Origin: CALZJC01 sp041574955
Lineage (GTDB): Bacteria > Acidobacteriota > Thermoanaerobaculia > Multivoradales > JAHEKO01
Assembly: GCA_041574955.1 (NCBI GenBank)
Contig: JBFGNS010000104.1
Location: 1-15,400, forward strand
Length of the DNA: 15,400 bases
Direction of reading: 5' to 3'
Below are positions 7,347-13,403 of this stretch, piece by piece. The translations under genes were made by a program, and so were the position numbers. Under the pieces are notes generated by a model, which had not been told where the DNA came from, did no database searches, and worked only from the letters and a program-made list of their open reading frames with translations. Position 1 is the stretch's first letter. The number at the start of each line of letters is the position of its first letter.

Positions 7347-9943
7347 GTCACCTCTCCCTCCTTCTCGGCCAGGGCCAGCAGGTTGACGAACAGCCGCACC
7401 GCGCCGGCCACTCCCGCCGGAAGCTGGCGGAAGAACGACAGCCCGGTGTAGATCCAGGCGCCCTCGCCCACCGCCGCCACCAGCAGCGCGCCGCGCTCGG
7501 GCGGAAGGCCGGGATCGGCGAGCGCCACCAGCGGCCGGTAGCGCTCGTCCCAGCTGCCGGCGAAGTACAGCCCGCGCTCCTGCACCCAGCCCTGCCAGTC
7601 GGCGGCGGTGATCCGGTTGGGTCGCAGGAACACCGGATGGTCGGGCGCCAGCAGCTCGACCGGCGCGCCCTCGTCGGTCACCCGGCCGTGGGGCCGCGTG
7701 ATGTCGAGCGGGTAGGGCGCGTAGCCGCCGCGCGCGAACGCGTACTGCTGGTATTCGACCACCACCAGCCCGCCCAGGCGGGCGTAGTCGAGCAGCCGGC
7801 CGTTGGCCCGAGCCAGCGCCGGCTGACTCTCGTAGGCGCGGCTGCCGATGACGATCGCGTCGTAGCGCGCCAGCTCGGCGCGCTCCAGCTCTGCCGCCGG
7901 CACCAGCTCGACCGGCAGCCCGAGCGCCGCCAGCACCGCCGGCAACCGGTCCGAGGTGCCGACCACGTAGCCGATGGCGGTGAGCCGCGGTAGCCGCAGC
8001 GGGAACTGGCTGACTTCGGCGGTGGCCGCGACCGGCACCGCCACCGGCCGCACGTGCGGCGCCTCGACGACCCGCAACGCCAGCCCGGCCGACCGGCCCG
8101 GCGCCGGCGGCTGCTCGACCACGGCGGTGAGGCTGAAGCGGCCGGCGCCGACGGTCGCCGGCAGCGCCAGCCGCACGGTCTGAGAGCCGCCCGGCGCCAG
8201 CTCGAGCTGCCGCGCGGCCAGCCGCGGCCAGTCTGCCGGCTGCCGCCAGTCGAGCCTGACGGCGAGCGGACGGGAAGCGTTGGTGCGCACCGTCACCGCC
8301 AGCTCGCCGGCCGCCGCCGCGACCGGCCGCACCACCAGCCCCGGCTGCACCTCGACCTCGATCGCCGGCACCGCGCGCAGCGGGCGACGCCGCTCGCCGA
8401 ACGCCTGATCGGCCCAGCGGTAGACCGCCTCGCGCTCGAGCGTGACCGCGGCGCCGCCGATCGCCAGCTCGAAGCGCGCGACCAGAGGCGGCGTGCCGAG
8501 CGGCTCGCCGCGCTCCTCGGCCGGCGCCTCGCTCCAGTCGTACAGCTCGCCACGCAGCGGCCGGCGGAGGAAGTAGGGCGTGGTGGGCGGCGCGTCGGCC
8601 GCCAGCGTGACCCGGAACCGCCGCCGCACCAGGCCGCCGCCGTCCTCGGCCTCGACGGACTCGGCGGGCTGCCAGCCGTCGCGGCCGAGAGCGGTGACCG
8701 CCGTCACGGCCACCCGCCCGTCGCCCGCCGCCCACAGCTCGGTGGTCAGCTCCAGCTCGCCGCCCGGCGTCACGGTCTCGCGGTCGGCCACCGCGTCGAC
8801 CACCACCCCGGCCGCCGCCGCCAGCCCGCGCTCGGCGATGGCGAGCTTCTCGGCCAGCAGCCGGCGCGCCGCGGGTGCCGGATCGCCGGCGCCCGCGAGC
8901 AGGCCGATCCCCCGGCGCAGCCGCTCGACGATCGAGGCCAGCGGCTGTACCGCGTCCGCCGTGGAGGACGGCGACAACCGGGCGCGGGCGCCACGGGCCT
9001 CGCGCTCGACCTCGCCGAGCAGCCGCTCCAGCTCACCGCGCAGCGCGTCGTCCCCGACGGTGGCGGCGATCGCGGCCAGCCGCGTGTCGATGCCGGCGAA
9101 CGGCTCGCGCCCGTCGGCACCCGCGCCGCCGGCGAGCCACACCAACCCGCCCTCCGCCGGACCCAGCGGCTGCAGCACGCCCATGTCCTGGGAGCGGTGG
9201 CACGAGCGGCTGGCGGCGGCGATCTGGGCCAGCGAGCGGCCGGTGATCGGCTCGAGCGCCGCCAGCGAGTAGGTGAGCGTCGCGTCCTCGCCTCGCCAGG
9301 CGCGCCGGTAGAGCGCGCTGGGGGTCCACGGCGCCTCCGGCAGCGCGCCGAACCGCTCACCGTCGCCCGCCAGCTGGTAGGCGTCGGTGGCGATCACCGC
9401 CGAGGCCTGGTGCTGACCGTGGCCGGCCCTGCGGCCGGCCGCGAAAACCGCCACCAGCACCTGCGGCTGGAACCGCCGCACCACCCGCACCGCGTCCTCC
9501 TGCAGCTCGTGCCGCGGCCAGCGGGCGAAGGTCTCCTCCAGCGAGCGGGTGTAGCCGAAGTCGTAGGCGCGGGTGAAGTACTGCCGGCCGCCTTCCAACC
9601 GGCGCGCGGCCAGCAGCTCGCCGGTGCGAATCACTCCCAGCTCGACGCCCAGCTCGGGTCCGATCAGGTTCTGCCCGCCCTCGCCGCGCGACAGCGACAG
9701 GTAGGCCGCCTCGCCACCCAGGCCGCGGCTGACCCAGCTCAGCAGCTCGGTGTCCTCGTCGTCGGGATGGGCGCCGACCACCAGCAGCCGGGCGTGCACC
9801 GCCAGCCGCGCCAACGCGCGGTCCACCGCCGCCAGCCCGCCCGCCGCCGGCGGCGCCAGCGGGTCCGGCTCGGGCGGCAGCGCACCGCCGGCAGCGGCCG
9901 CCGCCAGGGCGGCAGCCAGAGCGATCGGCAGGCCGCGGCGCAT
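7343..9943 (-). CDS. Secreted PIG-L family deacetylase with C-terminal amidotransferase-like domain
   Basis: An 866-aa protein with an N-terminal signal sequence (MRRGLPIALAAALAAAA). The PIG-L domain covers about residues 50-290: the metal/catalytic motif AHPDDE is at 58-63 and the second metal-histidine segment GHGQHQ at 174-179. PIG-L enzymes are zinc-dependent and remove acetyl groups from N-acetylglucosamine-type groups in larger conjugates. Beta-rich, Ig-like sequence follows (about 400-610). The C-terminal third (about 620-866) resembles a class I glutamine-amidotransferase-like fold (AIVIGSRAY, GGLVVVEYQQ) without an evident catalytic Cys nucleophile. I chose the ATG at 9943 because it begins the signal peptide and follows a TACAAT box. 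An in-frame extension to 10012 would run through the promoter. The ATGA junction couples it to the binding protein. The substrate is unknown. Confidence 0.87.
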   Translation of the reverse strand: MRRGLPIALAAALAAAAAGGALPPEPDPLAPPAAGGLAAVDRALARLAVHARLLVVGAHPDDEDTELLSWVSRGLGGEAAYLSLSRGEGGQNLIGPELGVELGVIRTGELLAARRLEGGRQYFTRAYDFGYTRSLEETFARWPRHELQEDAVRVVRRFQPQVLVAVFAAGRRAGHGQHQASAVIATDAYQLAGDGERFGALPEAPWTPSALYRRAWRGEDATLTYSLAALEPITGRSLAQIAAASRSCHRSQDMGVLQPLGPAEGGLVWLAGGAGADGREPFAGIDTRLAAIAATVGDDALRGELERLLGEVEREARGARARLSPSSTADAVQPLASIVERLRRGIGLLAGAGDPAPAARRLLAEKLAIAERGLAAAAGVVVDAVADRETVTPGGELELTTELWAAGDGRVAVTAVTALGRDGWQPAESVEAEDGGGLVRRRFRVTLAADAPPTTPYFLRRPLRGELYDWSEAPAEERGEPLGTPPLVARFELAIGGAAVTLEREAVYRWADQAFGERRRPLRAVPAIEVEVQPGLVVRPVAAAAGELAVTVRTNASRPLAVRLDWRQPADWPRLAARQLELAPGGSQTVRLALPATVGAGRFSLTAVVEQPPAPGRSAGLALRVVEAPHVRPVAVPVAATAEVSQFPLRLPRLTAIGYVVGTSDRLPAVLAALGLPVELVPAAELERAELARYDAIVIGSRAYESQPALARANGRLLDYARLGGLVVVEYQQYAFARGGYAPYPLDITRPHGRVTDEGAPVELLAPDHPVFLRPNRITAADWQGWVQERGLYFAGSWDERYRPLVALADPGLPPERGALLVAAVGEGAWIYTGLSFFRQLPAGVAGAVRLFVNLLALAEKEGEVT

Positions 9944-9951
9944 GAGCGGCG

Positions 9952-9957
9952 ATTGTA
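9952..9957 (-). promoter_or_regulatory. -10 box of a probable near-leaderless promoter (PIG-L operon)
   Basis: The - strand reads TACAAT, a near-consensus -10 box, eight bases before the ATG of the PIG-L gene. A start about seven bases after the box would leave a leader of zero to two bases. No Shine-Dalgarno precedes the ATG. The -35 position is GC-rich and unconvincing. Confidence 0.5.
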
Positions 9958-10023
9958 CCGCCCGCTCCGGCGGGCGCGGCCGGTGCGCCGCCCCCAGGGG
10001 CGCCGTTGGCACGCCGCCTGCTA

Positions 10024-10037
10024 CGGTAGCGCTACCG
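10024..10037. promoter_or_regulatory. Perfect 14-bp palindrome in divergent promoter region (possible operator)
   Basis: CGGTAGCGCTACCG reads the same on both strands. It lies between the divergent PIG-L and outer-membrane barrel genes, 40 bases before the barrel ATG. A TTGGCA at 10006-10011 upstream on the + strand could be a -35 element, in which case the palindrome would sit on the -10 region. The size and position suit a dimeric regulator site, but no regulator gene is in the window. Confidence 0.4.
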
Positions 10038-10077
10038 CGGCGGACTCGACCGCCGCCCGAACACGAGGGCCAAGCCG

Positions 10078-10674
10078 ATGCCTCACCTCACCCGCTCGAC
10101 CCGTTTGGCGCTGCTGGCCGCCGTGCTGCTGATCGCCCTGCCGGCCGCCGCTGACGCCAACCCGTTCTATCTCGTCGGCAAGCTCGGCAATACCGACACC
10201 GACGCCGAGCTGGGCGACAGCTTTCGCCAGATCGTGGCCGGCGACGACACCAGCTCCGGAATCGGGCTCGGGGTGCGGTTCGGTCGTCACTTCGCCATCC
10301 AGGCCGAGTACCTGGATCTGGGCGTCGTGCCCGGCGCCGGCTCGCTGTGCGGTCCGAGCGACCAGCCCTGCCTGGCGCTGGTGGTGCCGGTGGTAGCCGA
10401 CAGCACCGCGATCTCGGTGACCCTGCTCCCCCATCTCGAGGTCAGCCGCCGGCTGTCGCTCTACGGCAAGCTGGGCTTTGTGTCCTGGGATTCGGACGTG
10501 TCGCAGCTCGACGAGGCCGGCAAACGGTTCATCGACGAGTTCAAGGACGAGGAGCTGGTCTACGGCGCCGGGCTGCGCTTCGAGCTGCCCGGTCCGATCG
10601 ACCTGTTCGGCGAGTACGAGCGCATCGGCGACCTGTTCGACTCGGTGTCGCTGGGGGCCACGCTGGGGTTCTGA
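10078..10674 (+). CDS. Small outer-membrane beta-barrel protein (OmpA/OmpW-like)
   Basis: A 198-aa exported protein. A signal peptide of about 27 residues ends in AAADA before NPFYLVGKLG. The mature part is made of alternating-polarity strands: YLVGKLGNTD, GIGLGVRFGRHFAIQAEYLDLG, then RLSLYGKLGFVSWDSD, LVYGAGLRFEL and the last strand. It ends LGATLGF with the C-terminal phenylalanine recognised by the BAM machinery. The pattern fits the eight-strand outer-membrane beta-barrel superfamily, whose members have structural or unknown roles. Two cysteines (91 and 98) lie in one predicted outer loop and could form a disulfide. The ATG at 10078 is preceded by GAGGG about eight bases upstream. It is the only + strand gene here, monocistronic, and convergent with the peroxiredoxin gene. 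Confidence 0.83.
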   Translation: MPHLTRSTRLALLAAVLLIALPAAADANPFYLVGKLGNTDTDAELGDSFRQIVAGDDTSSGIGLGVRFGRHFAIQAEYLDLGVVPGAGSLCGPSDQPCLALVVPVVADSTAISVTLLPHLEVSRRLSLYGKLGFVSWDSDVSQLDEAGKRFIDEFKDEELVYGAGLRFELPGPIDLFGEYERIGDLFDSVSLGATLGF

Positions 10675-10686
10675 GGCCGCGAGCGG

Positions 10687-11145
10687 TCAGGCCCCGAGGG
10701 CGCCGGTGGCGGCCTCGACGCTCTTCGCCGGGCTCACCTTGATCCGGGCGTCGAGCAGCCGGCCGTCCTCGTCCACCACCCAGTGGGAGCGGATGACGCC
10801 GAAGTACTTCTTGCCGTACATCGACTTCTCGCCCCAGGCGCCGAGGGCGTCGAGCAGGCGGTGGTCGGGGTCGGAGAGCAGGTCGTAGCCGAGGCCGGCC
10901 TTCTCCTGCCAGCGCTTGAGCCGCTCGGGCGGGTCGGGGCTGACGCCCACCACCGTCGCGCCGGCGGCGTCGATCGCGGGCAGCCGGTCGCGGAAGCCGC
11001 ACGCCTGCTTGGTGCAGCCCGGCGTGTCGGCCTTGGGAAAGGCGAACAGCACCAGCCGGCGGCCCCGGTAGTCGCTCAGCCTGACCGGTTCGCCGTCCTG
11101 GTTGAGCAGCTCGACGTCGGGCATCGGGTCTCCTGGTTCGAGCAT
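10687..11145 (-). CDS. bcp: Thioredoxin-dependent peroxiredoxin, Bcp/PrxQ type
   Basis: A 152-aa cytoplasmic peroxidase that reduces H2O2 and organic hydroperoxides using thiols. The AhpC/TSA fold is evident from the start (LEPGDPMPDVEL and YRGRRLVLFAFPKADTPGC). Peroxidatic Cys44 lies in TPGCTKQACGF and a resolving Cys49 five residues later, the 2-Cys Bcp arrangement. GVSPDP and a C-terminal FGVIRSHWVVDEDG segment are also typical. The length matches the family (about 150-160). The ATG at 11145 has GAGGAGG eight bases upstream; longer in-frame readings run back into the neighbouring terminator. A -10-like TAGGAT lies 20 bases before the ATG. It looks monocistronic. Confidence 0.93.
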   Translation of the reverse strand: MLEPGDPMPDVELLNQDGEPVRLSDYRGRRLVLFAFPKADTPGCTKQACGFRDRLPAIDAAGATVVGVSPDPPERLKRWQEKAGLGYDLLSDPDHRLLDALGAWGEKSMYGKKYFGVIRSHWVVDEDGRLLDARIKVSPAKSVEAATGALGA

Positions 11146-11165
11146 TCGGTGTCCCTCCTCGGGCG

Positions 11166-11171
11166 ATCCTA
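11166..11171 (-). promoter_or_regulatory. Possible -10 box for the peroxiredoxin gene
   Basis: The - strand reads TAGGAT, 20 bases before the ATG, leaving space for a short leader with the GAGGAGG ribosome site. It lies beyond the terminator of the upstream operon, where a promoter is expected. No good -35 is visible. Confidence 0.35.
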
Positions 11172-11204
11172 TCCGCTCGCCGAGCGCCCCCGGCGCCAGC
11201 AAGA

Positions 11205-11236
11205 AACCCGGATGCCCGCCCTCGGGCACCCGGGTT
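11205..11236 (-). terminator. Rho-independent terminator of the sigma/anti-sigma operon
   Basis: A hairpin formed by AACCCGG and CCGGGTT (outer 7 bp) and CGGGCA and TGCCCG (inner 6 bp), with one mismatch between the stems and a four-base loop. On the - strand it is followed by TCTTGCT, a modest T-rich run. It starts 22 bases after the stop of the last operon gene, the expected place. Confidence 0.75.
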
Positions 11237-11258
11237 GCGGCGGCCGGTTGCCGCCGGC

Positions 11259-11831
11259 CTACTCGGCGGGCTCGCCGGCGCTCTTCTCCTGGATCGCCTT
11301 GAACACCAGGTAGCCGCCGAAGAAGATGAACACCAGCGGCCACCACTCCTCGAGCCACTCGAGCGAGTAGTCGAAGCGGGTGTGGGCGAGCAGGATCGCG
11401 CCGAGCGCCATCAGGGCGCCGCCGCCGAGGATCGAGCCCCGCAGGCCGGGCTGGAAGTCCGCGGGCAGCTCGATCGCGGCACCGCCCTCGAGGGCGGAGT
11501 TGTACAGCGCCGCGCGGCGCACCGCGTCGACGATGTTGTAGAGCCAGAAGAAGGCCAGGAAGATCGCGGCCAGCGGAATGAACGGGCCCATGTCGCTGAA
11601 GGAGAGCAGGGCGATCAGGCTGGCGACGGTCAGCACGTTGATGAAGCCGCGTTTGTAGTAGCCGATGTAGACCTGGCCGAGACCGGGCATCGCCGACAGC
11701 AGCCCGGCCAGGAACGGCGACTTGCGGCGCGGGTCGCCGAGCGCCGGCTGCGGGGCGGCCTGGGCTGCCGGTGCCGGTGCGGGCGGCACGGGCGGGGTGG
11801 GGACCTGGGGCTGTTCAGCGGGTTGGTTCAT
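11259..11831 (-). CDS. Multi-helix membrane protein, TM2-like plus LiaI/LiaF-like region
   Basis: A 190-aa inner-membrane protein. The first 37 residues are a Pro/Ala/Gln-rich tail, probably cytoplasmic. Then comes SAMPGLGQVYIGYYKRGF (about 46-63), the signature turn of TM2-like domains. Hydrophobic helices lie at about 64-78 and 83-104. After DAVRRAALYN, a second part (about 130-180) has GGGALMALGAILL and WPLVFIFFGGYLVF. This is the repeating pattern of LiaI/LiaF-type (DUF5668) membrane modules, which take part in envelope-stress signalling in Firmicutes. The ATG at 11831 overlaps the anti-sigma stop as ATGA with GGAG upstream. It is the third gene of the ECF operon and is followed by a terminator. 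A role with the anti-sigma factor is inference from position. Confidence 0.75.
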   Translation of the reverse strand: MNQPAEQPQVPTPPVPPAPAPAAQAAPQPALGDPRRKSPFLAGLLSAMPGLGQVYIGYYKRGFINVLTVASLIALLSFSDMGPFIPLAAIFLAFFWLYNIVDAVRRAALYNSALEGGAAIELPADFQPGLRGSILGGGALMALGAILLAHTRFDYSLEWLEEWWPLVFIFFGGYLVFKAIQEKSAGEPAE

Positions 11832-12715
11832 GGCGTCTCCTCGTCGGTCTGTTCGGAATCCGGCGGCGGTGGCTCGATCAGCTGGAGCGCGACGCCGGCT
11901 TGCGTCAACAGGGACGCAGCGCCGTCGCGCAAGGTTCCGAGCCGCTGCTCGGCCGCCGCCACCAGCCGGCCGGCGCCGGCGTAGGCACCGACCGCCCAGC
12001 CGCGCACCGCCGCCGCGGCCGGCGCGAGCCGCTGCTGCCGGACCGCGCGCACTCTCTCGCCGAGCCGCTGCTCGAGGACCGCCACCGGCGCCTCGACGCC
12101 GGCCACCGGATCGGTGCGCGCCAGCTCGAGGGCGCCGCGCGGCACCGCCTCGAGCGGCGAGCCCGGCGTCGCCACCACCAGCACCAGCACCAGGGTGGCC
12201 ACGAAGGCGGCTTCCGAGGCGAAGCGCGGGCGCCGCACCCAACCCGGCCAGCTCGCCCGCCACCAGCGGCGCAGCCGGACGGCGAGCGGCAGGGTGGCGG
12301 CCAGCACCGCGTCGGCGAAGCCGTGCGGCGGCTCCAGCTCGGCCAGCGCCGGCAGATCGGCCGGCAGGGCGGCGAGCGCGCGCACCACCGCGCGGCAGTC
12401 CCCACAGCGCTCGAGGTGAGGCGCCAGCAGCTGGCCGTCGGCCGTGGACAGGGTGCCGTCCAGCCGCTCGCACGCCAGCAGCCTGGCCTGCCGGCAGGCG
12501 CCGGCCGCGGTGCGCGCCATCACCCCGGTCAGCAGCCCGGGCGGAGGCGGCTCGGCCGCGCGCGGCGCGAGGAGCGGCGCCACCAGCTCGCGGCAGCCGG
12601 CGCAGGCGGCGAGGTGCTCGTCGCACCGCCGCCGCTCGGCGGCGTCCAGGGCGCCGTCCAGCAGCGCCTCCAGGCGGTCTTCGAGCTGCCGACAGTCCAC
12701 GGCGTCACGCTCCAT
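11828..12715 (-). CDS. Membrane anti-sigma factor with two zinc-finger modules
   Basis: A 295-aa protein that should bind and hold back the ECF sigma factor encoded just upstream. Two ZAS-like zinc-binding modules are visible. The first has Cys8, His34, Cys38 and Cys41 (HLAACAGC). The second has Cys82, His100, Cys104 and Cys107 (HLERCGDC). One hydrophobic helix at about 167-183 (AAFVATLVLVLVVA) anchors it in the inner membrane. The remaining 110 residues, rich in Ala, Arg and Gln and likely helical, would be periplasmic. The ATG at 12715 overlaps the sigma gene by 11 bases. A GTG at 12700 lies after a GGAG and is a possible alternative start that still keeps Cys8. The tandem arrangement is uncommon, as most family members carry one module. 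The signal sensed is unknown. Confidence 0.85.
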   Translation of the reverse strand: MERDAVDCRQLEDRLEALLDGALDAAERRRCDEHLAACAGCRELVAPLLAPRAAEPPPPGLLTGVMARTAAGACRQARLLACERLDGTLSTADGQLLAPHLERCGDCRAVVRALAALPADLPALAELEPPHGFADAVLAATLPLAVRLRRWWRASWPGWVRRPRFASEAAFVATLVLVLVVATPGSPLEAVPRGALELARTDPVAGVEAPVAVLEQRLGERVRAVRQQRLAPAAAAVRGWAVGAYAGAGRLVAAAEQRLGTLRDGAASLLTQAGVALQLIEPPPPDSEQTDEETP

Positions 12716-13268
12716 ACGACGGGTCCAGCTCGTACACCGCCTCGGCCAGCTCCACCCGCGCGCGGTGCGAGCGCGACTTGACGGTGCCGAGCGGCAGCGC
12801 CAGCAGCTCGGCGATCTCCTCGAGCTTGAGCTGCTGGATCTCCTTGAGCAGGATCATCTCGCGGCTGTTGTCGCCCAGCCGCGCTATTGCGCGGTACAGC
12901 AGGCTGCGGCGGGTGCCCGCAATCGACGCCTCCTCGGGGCTCGGCTCGGCGGTGGCCAGGTCGTAGCTCTCCTCGACCGGCACCGCGACCGCCGGCGTCC
13001 GCACCTTGAGCCGGCGCAGGCGGTCGACACACGCGTTGCGCGCCAGCCGCAGCAGCCACGGCACGAACCGCTGCCCCTGCTGCACGCTGTGTAGGTTCTG
13101 GTACACCTTGATGAAGATCTCCTGCGCCGCGTCGCGCGCCTCTTCGCGGTCGCGCAGGTAGTGGAAGGCGACCGCGAACACCCGTCCCTGGTAGCGGCGC
13201 ACGAGCGCCTCCCAGGCCAGGTCGTCGCCTCGCCGGCAGCGCTCGAGCAGGGTGTCGAGATCCAGCAC
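12705..13268 (-). CDS. ECF RNA polymerase sigma factor (RpoE-like)
   Basis: A 187-aa alternative sigma factor that directs RNA polymerase to a dedicated promoter set. Region 2 covers about residues 20-90, with DREEARDAAQEIFIKVYQNL as the -10-melting and core-binding part and WLLRLARNACVDRLRR after it. Region 4 covers about 120-175, with the helix-turn-helix LEEIAELLALPLGTVKSR that reads the -35. There is no extra C-terminal domain; the size is typical. The GTG at 13268 has GAGG seven bases upstream. The stop overlaps the anti-sigma gene by 11 bases, the usual paired arrangement. An ECF-type promoter lies about 70-95 bases upstream, suggesting that it activates its own operon. Confidence 0.93.
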   Translation of the reverse strand: MLDLDTLLERCRRGDDLAWEALVRRYQGRVFAVAFHYLRDREEARDAAQEIFIKVYQNLHSVQQGQRFVPWLLRLARNACVDRLRRLKVRTPAVAVPVEESYDLATAEPSPEEASIAGTRRSLLYRAIARLGDNSREMILLKEIQQLKLEEIAELLALPLGTVKSRSHRARVELAEAVYELDPSYGA

Positions 13269-13403
13269 GCGTCAGCCTCGATCGGCTCCGGCGCCGCCGC
13301 TCGAACCTCCGGCACCGCCCGCCGTCCACAGCCTGAGACGCATTCTGCCACCGGAAGGTTCGGTGGTCCCGCCGGCGGCAGCGGCGCTCCCGCTGTGCCC
13401 CGG
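13269..13403. other. Intergenic leader and promoter region between asnB and the sigma gene
   Basis: A gap of 135 bases between the asnB stop and the sigma-factor GTG, both on the - strand. It contains the ECF-type promoter at 13334-13361, an inverted repeat around its -35 (CCACCG at 13348-13353 and CGGTGG at 13361-13366), and a GC-rich leader of about 58 bases. I saw no clear terminator with a T-run for asnB. Confidence 0.5.
13334..13361 (-). promoter_or_regulatory. ECF-type promoter of the sigma/anti-sigma operon
   Basis: The - strand reads GAACCT (13361-13356), a 16-base spacer, then GTCTCA (13339-13334). This closely follows the RpoE-like pattern of GAACTT, 16-17 bases, TCTGA. Transcription would begin near 13327, giving a leader of about 58 bases before the sigma GTG. 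The match and location suggest positive autoregulation. A 6-bp inverted repeat flanks the -35 and might bind a second regulator. Confidence 0.6.

Noticed and set aside
11146..11358. A longer peroxiredoxin reading frame beginning at 11358
   Set aside because: It would run through the terminator hairpin and into the neighbouring gene, while the ATG at 11145 has a strong ribosome site and matches the family N-terminus.
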